Assembly (NCBI RefSeq): GCF_014529935.1 | Contig: NZ_JACVFC010000003.1 | Location: forward strand, 868,001-932,000 | Reading direction: 5' to 3' | Source: Chitinophaga qingshengii | Lineage (GTDB): Bacteria; Bacteroidota; Bacteroidia; Chitinophagales; Chitinophagaceae | DNA: 64,000 bases | Shown: positions 52,133 to 60,233 of the stretch, piece after piece | Layout of the letters: every line of letters starts with the position of its first letter | How positions within the stretch are numbered: position 1 is the stretch's first letter | Made by a program: the position numbers and the translations under genes | The notes under the pieces: generated by a model | Told to the model about the DNA's origin: nothing | Seen by the model: the letters and a program-made list of their open reading frames with translations, nothing else | The model's database searches: none

Positions 52133-53143
52133 TTAGTCAACGATGAAAGGATAATCCTGCTGGGCGTAAACGTCTTTCAGCAGCTCATCGTCAGACGGCC
52201 AGGGAGACTCTTCAGCGAACTGAACGCACTCTTCCACTTCCGCTTTTACGCGGTCGTTGATAGCTTCGATTTCAGCTTCTGTAGCCCAGTTATTTTTCTG
52301 GATAACAGCCAATACCTGGTTGATCGGATCTTTCTGTTTGTATTCTTCCAGCTCCTCTTTTGTACGGTATTTGGCGGGATCGCTCATAGAGTGACCACGG
52401 TAACGGTAAGTTTTGATTTCCAGCAGGGTCGGGCCACCGTTTTCACGGGCGCGTTTTACCGCTCTGTCCACCCCTTCGTGTACCGCTTCGCAGCTCATAC
52501 CGTCGATAGAATCGGCAGGCATTTCGTAAGCATCAGCGAGCTTATAGATATCCAGTACGTTGGAGGTACGTTCTACAGAAGTACCCATGGCGTACATATT
52601 GTTTTCACAGATAAAAATTACCGGCAGTTTCCAGGTCATCGCCATGTTGAAGGTTTCATGGAGCATACCCTGACGGGCGGCGCCATCACCGAAGAAACAC
52701 AGCACCACATTGTCAGTACCCTGGTATTGTTCTGCCAGCGCCAGGCCGGCGCCGGTACCAATCTGGGCACCTACGATACCATGACCGCCAAAGAAGTTGT
52801 GTTCTTTGGAGAAGAAGTGCATACTACCTCCCTTACCTTTTGAACATCCGGTTGCTTTACCATACATCTCCGCCATACAAGCCTTGGCAGAAATACCTTT
52901 AGCGATTGCCAAAGCGTGATCACGGTACGCAGTGATGAATTTATCTTCCGGTTTCGTCGCAGTCATTGCACCAGCAGCAATTGCCTCCTGACCGATGTAC
53001 AGGTGACAAAAGCCACGGATTTTTTGCATTCCGTACAATTGGCCTGTCTTTTCTTCAAAGCGGCGCAGCAAAAGCATCAATTCATACCAGTACAGATATG
53101 TCTCTTTGGTGAATTTCGTCTTCACGTCTGTTTTAGTTTGCAC
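52133..53143 (-). CDS. pdhA: Pyruvate dehydrogenase E1 component, alpha subunit
   Basis: 336 residues if begun at the GTG at 53143. The TTG at 53164 that opens the same frame overlaps a TATATTTG promoter element and cannot be the start if that element is used; a GTG at 53125 is also possible. Thiamine-diphosphate motif 'GDGAARQGMLHETFNMAMTWKLPVIFICENN' and phospho-loop 'YRYRGHSMSDPAKYRT' are clear. It pairs with a beta subunit encoded elsewhere. Confidence 0.95.
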   Translation of the reverse strand: MQTKTDVKTKFTKETYLYWYELMLLLRRFEEKTGQLYGMQKIRGFCHLYIGQEAIAAGAMTATKPEDKFITAYRDHALAIAKGISAKACMAEMYGKATGCSKGKGGSMHFFSKEHNFFGGHGIVGAQIGTGAGLALAEQYQGTDNVVLCFFGDGAARQGMLHETFNMAMTWKLPVIFICENNMYAMGTSVERTSNVLDIYKLADAYEMPADSIDGMSCEAVHEGVDRAVKRARENGGPTLLEIKTYRYRGHSMSDPAKYRTKEELEEYKQKDPINQVLAVIQKNNWATEAEIEAINDRVKAEVEECVQFAEESPWPSDDELLKDVYAQQDYPFIVD

Positions 53144-53161
53144 TCTTTCTAAATTTGTTGG

Positions 53162-53169
53162 CAAATATA
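53162..53169 (-). promoter_or_regulatory. Candidate -7 element TATATTTG for pdhA
   Basis: Exact TAnnTTTG match on the minus strand. At exactly 19 bases upstream a TTTA replaces the usual -33 TTTG. The apparent TTG start codon of the long frame lies inside the element. Confidence 0.55.
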
Positions 53170-53353
53170 ACAGGAAAATCCTAAAATGTAAATATCAAAA
53201 TCAATTGTTATTAAATTATGCAAATTCATCAATTTCAAACAGTTTTGCATTTAATTGCAGTTTATCGGCAGATAAAGGGCCACTGACAGGGCTCTTTATC
53301 AGTTATAAATATTGCAGAATTTGCATATTTTTTTATACACATAATTATTTTCA

Positions 53354-54433
53354 TTGCTGCATATACAGAAAATATCACTGACTCAGTTTAAAAACTATAC
53401 CCGGCAGGACTTCCCCTTCACCCAACGGGTGGTAGGCATCACCGGCAAAAACGGCTCCGGCAAAACCAACCTGCTGGACGCCATCTACTACCTTTGTTTT
53501 ACCCGCAGCTATTTTACCAGCAACGAAAGCCAGAATACCCAATACCAGACCAACGGCTTTCGCCTGGAAGGCTATTTCGACAAGCAGGGCCAGCCGGCCC
53601 GGATCATCTGTACCGTAAAAGACGGTAAAAAGGAAGTATCGCTCAATGATGAAAAATATGACCGGTTCTCCCGCCATATCGGTCAGTTCCCCGCTGTTAT
53701 GATCGCACCGGACGATGCCGAAATTATCCTCGGTGGCAGCGAAGAACGCCGCAAATGGCTGGATACGCTGCTATCCCAGCTCTATCCCGATTATCTGGAA
53801 CACCTGATCGCCTACCAGAAAATACTGGTGCAACGCAACACCCTGCTGAAAAACATCACCGGCAACGGTCAGGAACATCACAGCCTGCTGGATGTATTTG
53901 ATGAACAGCTGGTACAGCATGGCATCCCCGTATTTGAACAACGCCGCAGCTTCCTCACCGGCTTCATCCCCCGGGTACAGCAGCTCTACGATTATATCTC
54001 GGGCACCCATGAGGTGGTGAATATCCGCTACCAATGCACCCTGCAGGAAGAAGATTACGTTACACAGCTCCATACCGCCCGTTATAAAGACCTCCAGCTG
54101 CAACGCACTTCTACCGGCATCCACCGCGACGATCTGCAGTTCCTGCTCAACGACTATCCCATGAAAAGCAGCGCCTCACAAGGACAACGCAAAAGTTTTC
54201 TCTTTGCACTGAAGCTGGCACAGTTTGAAGTGATCAAACAATTCAAACAGTTCGCTCCCCTGCTCCTGCTGGACGATGTATTTGAAAAACTGGACCAGGA
54301 ACGCGTGACCCGCCTGATCGCACTGGTATCCGGCCCGTCCTACGGCCAGGTGTTCATCACAGACACGCACACCGAACGATTGCAACATGCTTTTGATGAA
54401 ACGGCGCAAACGATACAGCTGATAAACATTTAG
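53354..54433 (+). CDS. recF: DNA replication and repair protein RecF
   Basis: 359 residues, starting at a TTG (family N-termini such as 'MLHIQKISLTQFKNY' leave no room for an ATG). Walker A 'ITGKNGSGKTNLLDAIYYLC' (about 28-47), signature-like 'SASQGQRKSFLFALKLA', Walker B 'PLLLLDDVFEKLD'. Loads RecA at gaps through RecOR. A DUF721 (DciA-like) gene follows 153 bp on. Confidence 0.96.
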   Translation: MLHIQKISLTQFKNYTRQDFPFTQRVVGITGKNGSGKTNLLDAIYYLCFTRSYFTSNESQNTQYQTNGFRLEGYFDKQGQPARIICTVKDGKKEVSLNDEKYDRFSRHIGQFPAVMIAPDDAEIILGGSEERRKWLDTLLSQLYPDYLEHLIAYQKILVQRNTLLKNITGNGQEHHSLLDVFDEQLVQHGIPVFEQRRSFLTGFIPRVQQLYDYISGTHEVVNIRYQCTLQEEDYVTQLHTARYKDLQLQRTSTGIHRDDLQFLLNDYPMKSSASQGQRKSFLFALKLAQFEVIKQFKQFAPLLLLDDVFEKLDQERVTRLIALVSGPSYGQVFITDTHTERLQHAFDETAQTIQLINI

Positions 54434-54442
54434 AAATTTGAC

Positions 54443-54553
54443 TATTTTGAAATTTGATTACTTTTATGAATCCCTTGGTACGCTTGGTCCTGCTTCATTA
54501 AGAACAGTTACAGCTGTCAAAGGAATCCGAAAAAATGATCAAATTTCAAAATA
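54443..54553. repeat. Inverted repeat TATTTTGAAATTTGAT with a 79-base spacer
   Basis: 16-bp perfect arms at 54443-54458 and 54538-54553, with further partial matches outside. The sequence resembles the AT-rich motif after pncB (about 14060). It lies between recF and the DUF721 gene. Confidence 0.65.
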
Positions 54554-54586
54554 ACCAAATAACAAAATATTCGTAGCTTTGGCCCT

Positions 54587-54874
54587 ATGCGCCACGGAAC
54601 AACCAGTATCGGAGATGCCCTCCGGGAATTTATGAACAAAAGCCGCCTTAAACCCCGTCTTACTGAAGTCAGAATTCAGGAGAACTGGGAGAATATCATG
54701 GGCAAAACCATTGCGCGTTATACACAGAGCGTCCAGCTGATTGAGCGGAAACTCATCATTACAACTTCAGTGGCACCGTTAAAGCAGGAATTAACTTACT
54801 CGAAAGACAAGATCATCAAACTGGTCAACGAAATGTTGGGAGAAAATGTGGTAAAGGAAGTGATGATCCGTTAA
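54587..54874 (+). CDS. DUF721/DciA-family protein
   Basis: 95 residues. Conserved core: 'SIGDALREFMNKSRLKPRLTEVRIQENWENIMGKTIARYTQSVQL' and 'LIITTSVAPLKQELTYSKDKIIKLVNE' (a KH-like fold). DciA-type proteins help load the replicative helicase in bacteria lacking DnaC; many DUF721 members are untested. Position beside recF fits a replication role. Confidence 0.88.
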   Translation: MRHGTTSIGDALREFMNKSRLKPRLTEVRIQENWENIMGKTIARYTQSVQLIERKLIITTSVAPLKQELTYSKDKIIKLVNEMLGENVVKEVMIR

Positions 54875-54880
54875 TAAAAA

Positions 54881-55387
54881 TCAGTTGGAAGCAAACTGGT
54901 TGATCAGTCGGTTGACATCTGCTATTTTGAGCGAGGTTCGCAGGTTCACCATCACGAATTCGCCCTCTTCCTGAATCAGCATTACTACATTACCCAATTC
55001 ATCATCTTTCCCTTTATTTAAAATATGCACGAGGGTCCCCTTGTCACGCACTTCCATAAGTGTTTCAAAATGATCCCTGTCCTGTAATTTGTGCATCAGC
55101 GTGGCTACGTCTTCACTGGAAACATTGCGCTCCCGCCAATTTTCAATGGTATGTACTTTTATCTTACGCACATCTTTTAAAATAGGACGGAGCGTTTTTA
55201 CATCCTTGTCATTAGAGAATGACATCACAAAACCCGCTATCCGCAAAGGGAAACTACCTAGTCTAACACTCACCACCTCTGCCTTGCCACGGTATTTGTT
55301 CCGGAATTCGCGCAGGGCTTTGTCTTGCGCCATGACGGTGGAAACACCGGCCAACAGCAAACAACCACCTAACAATAATTTTTTCAT
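54881..55387 (-). CDS. DUF4252-family protein (second of a pair)
   Basis: 168 residues with a signal peptide (cut near 'STVMAQ'). Shares the DUF4252 pattern with its neighbour: an N-terminal 'LREFRNKYRGKAEVVSVRLG' and a C-terminal 'VVMLIQEEGEFVMVNLRTSLKIADVNRLI'. Probably a periplasmic or outer-membrane protein of unknown role. 18 bp separates it from the first copy. Confidence 0.88.
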   Translation of the reverse strand: MKKLLLGGCLLLAGVSTVMAQDKALREFRNKYRGKAEVVSVRLGSFPLRIAGFVMSFSNDKDVKTLRPILKDVRKIKVHTIENWRERNVSSEDVATLMHKLQDRDHFETLMEVRDKGTLVHILNKGKDDELGNVVMLIQEEGEFVMVNLRTSLKIADVNRLINQFASN

Positions 55388-55405
55388 GGGAGAAAGATTT
55401 TAGGG

Positions 55406-55921
55406 TTATTTCTTCTTCAGGTTCTTAAGCTTGTCCATGCCCTGGATGTTGACGGAGCTGGAGATCTGGGAAATTTCATTCAGATCGATGTCTCCCACCA
55501 GGCTCATAGCCAGGAAATCATTGGCACCCCCTACGAGCATGATCAGCTCATTGATATTGCCTTTACTGTTTTCGCGGACCATAAACTTCAGATCACTGTC
55601 CTTGTCACGTACCGTCATGAGTTCTTCAAAATCCCCCGTAAGCAATACCGCAGCTTCCTTGTAAAGCCGTGGCCCCTCTTTGGTGTTTTCTTTGGCAAGG
55701 ATACGCAGCCCTTTGAGCTTTTGTACCACCCGCATCAGGTTTTTGGCGTCGGGATCGTTCATATCCAGTTTGGAAAACATGGAGAACATCTTCGGTGTGA
55801 TACTGACCAGGGTAAAGTTCCGGTCGTTTTCGTACTTCTGGAAAAAGCGGTCAATGCTACTCTGGGCGAAGAGGTGCATACTGGCAAAAACCGCTACCAG
55901 TAATAAAAGTGAACGTTTCAT
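55406..55921 (-). CDS. DUF4252-family protein (first of a pair)
   Basis: 171 residues with a signal peptide (cut near 'ASMHLFAQ'). 'IDRFFQKYENDRNFTLVSITPKMFSMFS' and 'ELIMLVGGANDFLAMSLVGDIDLNEIS' match DUF4252. It is a diverged tandem paralog of the next gene; both lie downstream of the sigma factor and its partner, a standard Bacteroidota set. Role unknown. Confidence 0.88.
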   Translation of the reverse strand: MKRSLLLLVAVFASMHLFAQSSIDRFFQKYENDRNFTLVSITPKMFSMFSKLDMNDPDAKNLMRVVQKLKGLRILAKENTKEGPRLYKEAAVLLTGDFEELMTVRDKDSDLKFMVRENSKGNINELIMLVGGANDFLAMSLVGDIDLNEISQISSSVNIQGMDKLKNLKKK

Positions 55922-55962
55922 CTTGTTCTGGAATTTATATCAGGTTTTAAAATGGGCATTGT

Positions 55963-56472
55963 TTAATTGGTTCCTGTAATGATACCGGTAGCGTCGTTGA
56001 AATAAGACAGCTTCTGCATCTGCGTGGTCCCTTTATTCAGGTTTTTAGCCAGCAGTTCCAGGGCTTTCTTCGTTTCCAGGTAAGCCATCCGTGTTTCTGC
56101 TTCCAGCTTCTGTTGCTGTATTTCCGCGAGGCTGGCCTTTACCTCCCGCTGTTGATACTGTTTCATCGCGTATCCCATACCAATGGCCATCAGCAATACT
56201 GCTGCGTATTTCATCCAGTGGCGGAAGGGCGACAACCGCACTACCCTGGCGGAACTGGTAGCTACCACGGGTATCTCCGGCATGTCAGGTAAGGCTGCTT
56301 CGTTAGCGATCTCCTCCTGGAAGTAGCCAAACAAAGGGACTGCTTCCTGCAACGGTTCCGGCATATCTGGATGAGGCTCACTGAAAAACCGGCGTAACAA
56401 CGCCTCTTCCTCCAGGGAGGTTTCCCCTTCCCAGTACCGGTCCAGTATGGCTATGATCTGATTATAATCCAT
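55963..56472 (-). CDS. Membrane partner of the ECF sigma factor (probable anti-sigma type)
   Basis: 169 residues. The N-terminal half ('IIAILDRYWEGETSLEEEALLRRFFSE') looks like the sigma-binding zinc-free N-domain seen in such partners. One membrane helix (about 85-103), then a coiled-coil, Gln/Lys/Glu-rich C-terminal part. Its ATG overlaps the sigma-factor stop region by 11 bases (56462-56472), so the pair is translationally coupled. An anti-sigma role is an inference from context. Confidence 0.75.
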   Translation of the reverse strand: MDYNQIIAILDRYWEGETSLEEEALLRRFFSEPHPDMPEPLQEAVPLFGYFQEEIANEAALPDMPEIPVVATSSARVVRLSPFRHWMKYAAVLLMAIGMGYAMKQYQQREVKASLAEIQQQKLEAETRMAYLETKKALELLAKNLNKGTTQMQKLSYFNDATGIITGTN

Positions 56473-56974
56473 ATACCTGTATGTTTTGAAGTTTCTCCCG
56501 CACCGCCTTGCGTGCCCGGTGCAGGTTTACTTTTACGTCGTTCATATCCAGCTCCAGGATGTCGGCTATTTCCTGATAGGAATAACCATCCATGTCCCTT
56601 AGCTGTATGAGGGTCCGGTATTTCTCCGGCAACTCATGAATCATCTGTCTCACTTTTCCCATCACATCGTTTTTCTCCGCCATCGCATGTGGGTTGTGCT
56701 GGGCTGCCGGTACTTCCCCTGCCCTGTCCAGTTCATCGGCCAGGCGGTATTTACGCGACTTGATCTTGTCCAGCGCCAGGTTGCGTGTGATGCGCATACA
56801 CCAGGCCTCCATGTTCTGTAGTTCCGGCATCTTCTCCTGCTGGCTCCACACTTTCATCAGCGCATCCTGGGTAATATCCTGCGCGTCTTCCTCATTACCC
56901 AGCAGCCGGTATGCAAAGCGGAAAAGCTTTTGCCTGACGGGAACTACCTGGTTGAGAAATAAGTCTAATGACAT
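56462..56974 (-). CDS. ECF-type RNA polymerase sigma factor
   Basis: 170 residues. Region 2 ('FRFAYRLLGNEEDAQDITQDALMKVWSQ'-like, about 18-45) and region 4 ('LPEKYRTLIQLRDMDGYSYQEIADILELDMNDVKVNLHRARKAVREKL', about 115-162) are clear, with no region 1 or 3. First in the four-gene run sigma, membrane partner, two DUF4252 genes. It probably controls envelope genes. Confidence 0.95.
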   Translation of the reverse strand: MSLDLFLNQVVPVRQKLFRFAYRLLGNEEDAQDITQDALMKVWSQQEKMPELQNMEAWCMRITRNLALDKIKSRKYRLADELDRAGEVPAAQHNPHAMAEKNDVMGKVRQMIHELPEKYRTLIQLRDMDGYSYQEIADILELDMNDVKVNLHRARKAVREKLQNIQVYGL

Positions 56975-57046
56975 GCGGGATATTGTGTTTTATGAAAAGA
57001 AGACGACTCAGGAAAGACGATGTTACAACATTTCTAAAAAAAAATT

Positions 57047-57066
57047 CCCAGGGCAATCGCCCTGGG
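57047..57066 (-). terminator. Rho-independent terminator after the DppB-like gene
   Basis: CCCAGGGC/GCCCTGGG 8-bp stem (57047-57054 with 57059-57066), 4-base loop; on the minus strand a run of T follows. Confidence 0.85.
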
Positions 57067-57102
57067 TGTATTCATCAATATAAACAATTGATTATAAATA
57101 TA

Positions 57103-58155
57103 TTACAACTTAATCCTGGGATCTACCACCGAATATAACATGTCTGCCAGGATATTGACCAGCACAAAAATTCCGGCGGTAAACAGGATGGCGCCCATGA
57201 CCACAGGGAAATCAAACTTATCCAATGCATCCACTGTCACTTTACCGATACCTTTCCAACCGAAAATGTACTCCACGAAGAAAGCGCCGGCCAGCAATTC
57301 CGCAAACCAACCGGTGATAGCGGTAATGACGGGGTTGAGCGCATTCCGTAACGCGTGGTGCCAGATCACTACCCGGCTGGACAGCCCCTTGGCATAGGCC
57401 GTCCGGATATAGTCCTGGTGCAGCACATCGAGCATGGCGCTGCGGGTCAGCTGCACAATGATAGCCAGTGGACGGATGCCCAGCGTGAGCGCCGGCAGTA
57501 CCAGGTTACGCAGGTTGAGTACACGGCCGCGGAACGGGTCTATATCGAAAAGGCTGCCCGTCATGTGCAGGCCAGTGCAACTGCTTAGCACAAATCCTAA
57601 CAGGTACGCCAGTACGATACCTGCAAAAAAGGAAGGCGCTGAAATACCGATCACACTGGCAAATACCGCACTGGTATCCATCCAGGTGTTTTGTTTGACA
57701 GCAGATAGTACCCCCAGGCCGATCCCCACGATGGTAGCGAAAAGCATGGCCGCCGAAGCCAGTAACAGGGTACCCGGCAACGCTTCCGTCAGTATTTCCC
57801 AAACCGGCTTCTTACCCTGGTAGGAACGACGCAGGTAAGGCGTTTTCAATACCAGGATGTTATCGCCGGATAAAGCAGCGAGAGTAATATAATGCAGGTT
57901 TTGCCGTGCTTCGGCCAACGGATGTACGCCTATGGGCGACAGGTCGTTGACATAAAGCAGGAACTGCACCCCTACCGGTTGGTCGAGGTGCAGTTCTTTA
58001 CGGACGTTTTCCAGGGAAGACACATCGGCGCGCTGACCGAGCGTAAGCCGGGCCGGATCGCCCGGCAGTACATTGAACAGGAAAAACACCAGTACTACTA
58101 CGCCCAGCAGTACGAGCAGCCCATATCCTGTTTTCCGGAGAAGAAAGCGTAACAT
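57103..58155 (-). CDS. ABC-transporter permease, DppB/OppB type
   Basis: 350 residues. One N-terminal helix and five more with the conserved permease loop 'EYIFGWKGIGKVTVDAL' and the ATPase-contact segment 'RTAYAKGLSSRVVIWHHALRNALNPV'. Dipeptide/oligopeptide uptake systems need a second permease, ATPases and a binding protein; none is here, so it must pair with genes elsewhere. It is last in a run after DUF1599 and DoxX-like genes (6 bp gap). Confidence 0.92.
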   Translation of the reverse strand: MLRFLLRKTGYGLLVLLGVVVLVFFLFNVLPGDPARLTLGQRADVSSLENVRKELHLDQPVGVQFLLYVNDLSPIGVHPLAEARQNLHYITLAALSGDNILVLKTPYLRRSYQGKKPVWEILTEALPGTLLLASAAMLFATIVGIGLGVLSAVKQNTWMDTSAVFASVIGISAPSFFAGIVLAYLLGFVLSSCTGLHMTGSLFDIDPFRGRVLNLRNLVLPALTLGIRPLAIIVQLTRSAMLDVLHQDYIRTAYAKGLSSRVVIWHHALRNALNPVITAITGWFAELLAGAFFVEYIFGWKGIGKVTVDALDKFDFPVVMGAILFTAGIFVLVNILADMLYSVVDPRIKL

Positions 58156-58161
58156 AGTGTC

Positions 58162-59244
58162 TTACGGAATATCGTTATAATGCCATTTACCTTTGATGGT
58201 GCCCTTTTTCAGTTCAATCAGGCACGGATTACTTCTGCCGGCAGTTTTAATCGCCACGCCGTCCATTTGCACAAACGGGAATTCCAGTCCGTGCTGCGCT
58301 TTGAATGCTGCGATTTGTTCTTTGGTAGAAGCGGAAACGCCATAGATCAGTATCTCCTGCTCTTTCCATTGTTGTTGCAGGGCTTTCATTTTATTATCCC
58401 AGCCCTTGCCGGCTTTTTCCACGTTCTGCACCAGGAAAAGGAATACAGGTTTGTCTTCGTTCAGAATGGCTTCGGTTTGGTTAACACCATCCAGGTCTGT
58501 CAGGATAAAATCCTTAATCGCCGGTTCGGCATTACCTTTTTTAATCAGTTTATCCTTACGGTCCACAAACACCCAGGTACTGTCTGACCAGGGGTAGTTA
58601 TCTGCTGTAAACTCTTTCTTCTCCCCGTTCTTCTCGTAAATGAAGATCATTTCATACACATCAGGAGTAGCGCCGGGAGGCAGCTTCATTTTCTCCGGTA
58701 TATTATTACCTACCTTATAAGGCAGGCAATCAAAAAACGGCAGGTGATGGAGGGTGTACCACTGAATACCAAAAGCCGCTACAGCCGATAATAACAGGGT
58801 AATGCCCGCTCCTTTGAACAGTGGCTGTACCTTGTTACGGAAGAAGAAAATCACCAGGATCATTACCAGCAGGGCAATATCTTTATAGAAAGTCTGATCC
58901 GCCGTGAGTTTGATACAATCACCAAAGCAGCCGCATTCGCGGATGGTACCGCTGAACAGGGCATAACCGGTGAGGAAGGTAAAGAACAGGATCAGCAGCA
59001 ACAGCAGCACGGAAAAGATACGCATCCGGTATCCCACCAGTACAGCCACGCCCGCGATGATCTCGAAAGCGTTCATGATCACAGAGAAAGCAAGGGAATA
59101 GGGCGACAGAAAAGTGAGATGCAGCACCTCAAAGAACTCTTCCATCTTATAGCTCAGGCCCAGCGGATCATTGGCTTTGATCAGGCCTGAAAAAATAAAC
59201 AGCACTCCAACAATAATCCGCAATAGGTTCAGGACAACTTTCAT
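58162..59244 (-). CDS. DoxX/MauE-like membrane protein with thioredoxin-like domain
   Basis: 360 residues. N-terminal DoxX-type four-helix part (about 5-135), with 'IRECGCFGDCIKL' inside (three Cys). The C-terminal part (about 225-360) has a thioredoxin-like pattern ('PVFLFLVQNVEKAGKGW', 'IYGVSASTKEQIAAFKAQHGLEFPF') but lacks the CxxC active site; one Cys remains at 'SNPC'. BT_3928-type family. Perhaps a redox or quinone-linked membrane protein. Between DUF1599 and the permease. Confidence 0.85.
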   Translation of the reverse strand: MKVVLNLLRIIVGVLFIFSGLIKANDPLGLSYKMEEFFEVLHLTFLSPYSLAFSVIMNAFEIIAGVAVLVGYRMRIFSVLLLLLILFFTFLTGYALFSGTIRECGCFGDCIKLTADQTFYKDIALLVMILVIFFFRNKVQPLFKGAGITLLLSAVAAFGIQWYTLHHLPFFDCLPYKVGNNIPEKMKLPPGATPDVYEMIFIYEKNGEKKEFTADNYPWSDSTWVFVDRKDKLIKKGNAEPAIKDFILTDLDGVNQTEAILNEDKPVFLFLVQNVEKAGKGWDNKMKALQQQWKEQEILIYGVSASTKEQIAAFKAQHGLEFPFVQMDGVAIKTAGRSNPCLIELKKGTIKGKWHYNDIP

Positions 59245-59289
59245 AAAATAGTTTAATGGTTAAGCAATGAAACAGGAACACCCTGATGG

Positions 59290-59826
59290 TTATTCCTCGC
59301 TGATTTTGATCAGCGCAAACAGTGCATAGTTAATGATATCAGTATAGTTGGCGTCGATTCCTTCCGAGATCAGGGTTTTTCCCTGGTTACGGAGGATTTG
59401 TTTAATTCGCAGTAATTTGGTTAATATCAGGTCTACAAAAGACTCCTGGCTCATATCGCGCCAGGCTTCGCCATAGTCGTGGTTTTTGGCCTCCATGACG
59501 TCTTTTACCTGTTGGATGTATTGGTTATAGAGCCGCTCCACTTCTTCCACCGGTAAGTCCGTGTAGGGGTTCCCGTGTTGCGTCATCTGGATAAGCCCGA
59601 TGACACCGTAGTTCACGATTCCTTTGAACTCCCCTTCAATATTATCTTCCACCTTCTGTACGCCGATTTCCTGCAGGTTGCGAATACGTTGCGCTTTGAT
59701 AAAGATCTGATCTACCACTGAAATGGGACGTAATACCCTCCAGGAAGTGCCGTAATCTTTGGTTTTTTTAATGAAAATGTCTTTGCAGCCCGCTACCGCG
59801 GCATCGTATTGTGCTAATGTATTCAT
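59290..59826 (-). CDS. DUF1599-family protein
   Basis: 178 residues, nearly all helical, with two similar halves: 'CKDIFIKKTKDYGTSWRVLRPISVVDQIFIKAQRIRNLQEIG' and 'VKDVMEAKNHDYGEAWRDMSQESFVDLILTKLLRIKQIL'. That internal duplication ('KxxDYGxxWR') is the DUF1599 signature. Relation to MazG-like nucleotide pyrophosphohydrolases has been suggested for this fold but is not proven here. First gene of a three-gene run. Confidence 0.9.
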   Translation of the reverse strand: MNTLAQYDAAVAGCKDIFIKKTKDYGTSWRVLRPISVVDQIFIKAQRIRNLQEIGVQKVEDNIEGEFKGIVNYGVIGLIQMTQHGNPYTDLPVEEVERLYNQYIQQVKDVMEAKNHDYGEAWRDMSQESFVDLILTKLLRIKQILRNQGKTLISEGIDANYTDIINYALFALIKISEE

Positions 59827-60233
59827 GGTCCTGTATGGTAAGGCTTACACCCGAAAAAGCAATCTGGTAAAGATCGTAAACAAAAAGTACAAATCAAAGT
59901 CTGCGGTTTTTACGGCGTTTACCTGATGCTTTAATATATGTAATTCCTTTATTCTGTATTACTTAAATTGATGAATAGTGATTCAGGGGGCAAAATAAAG
60001 AATAAAAATCATTTGCCGTTTTTTGGGGGAAACTGATTTTTGATTAATTTAATCAGCGGGAAATCAGCATATACAGCTTCCTTAAACCTGACCATACCGT
60101 CCGGCCTACCTGTCAGAGACAGTATTACTCCGGTGGAAATATCAGGTCGTTTAGGTTCCCCGGAAAAATAAAGCGAGAGTTCGCTGCTATTCATTTATTT
60201 TCGCCAGATAATATATTGAGTAAAAGCTATTCA
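59827..60233. other. 407-bp region between divergent DUF1599 and folP genes
   Basis: The left half is AT-rich. A short open frame on the minus strand (60009-60194, 61 residues) has fairly normal composition but no recognised domain and is listed separately. Just before folP an ATATATTGAG sequence resembles a -7 element. Confidence 0.5.
60009..60194 (-). CDS. Possible small hypothetical protein
   Basis: 61 residues with no signal peptide or known motif. Base composition is coding-like, but the frame sits in the divergent promoter region of folP and lacks a clear start signal. It may be real or chance; it is kept with low confidence. Confidence 0.25.
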   Translation of the reverse strand: MNSSELSLYFSGEPKRPDISTGVILSLTGRPDGMVRFKEAVYADFPLIKLIKNQFPPKNGK

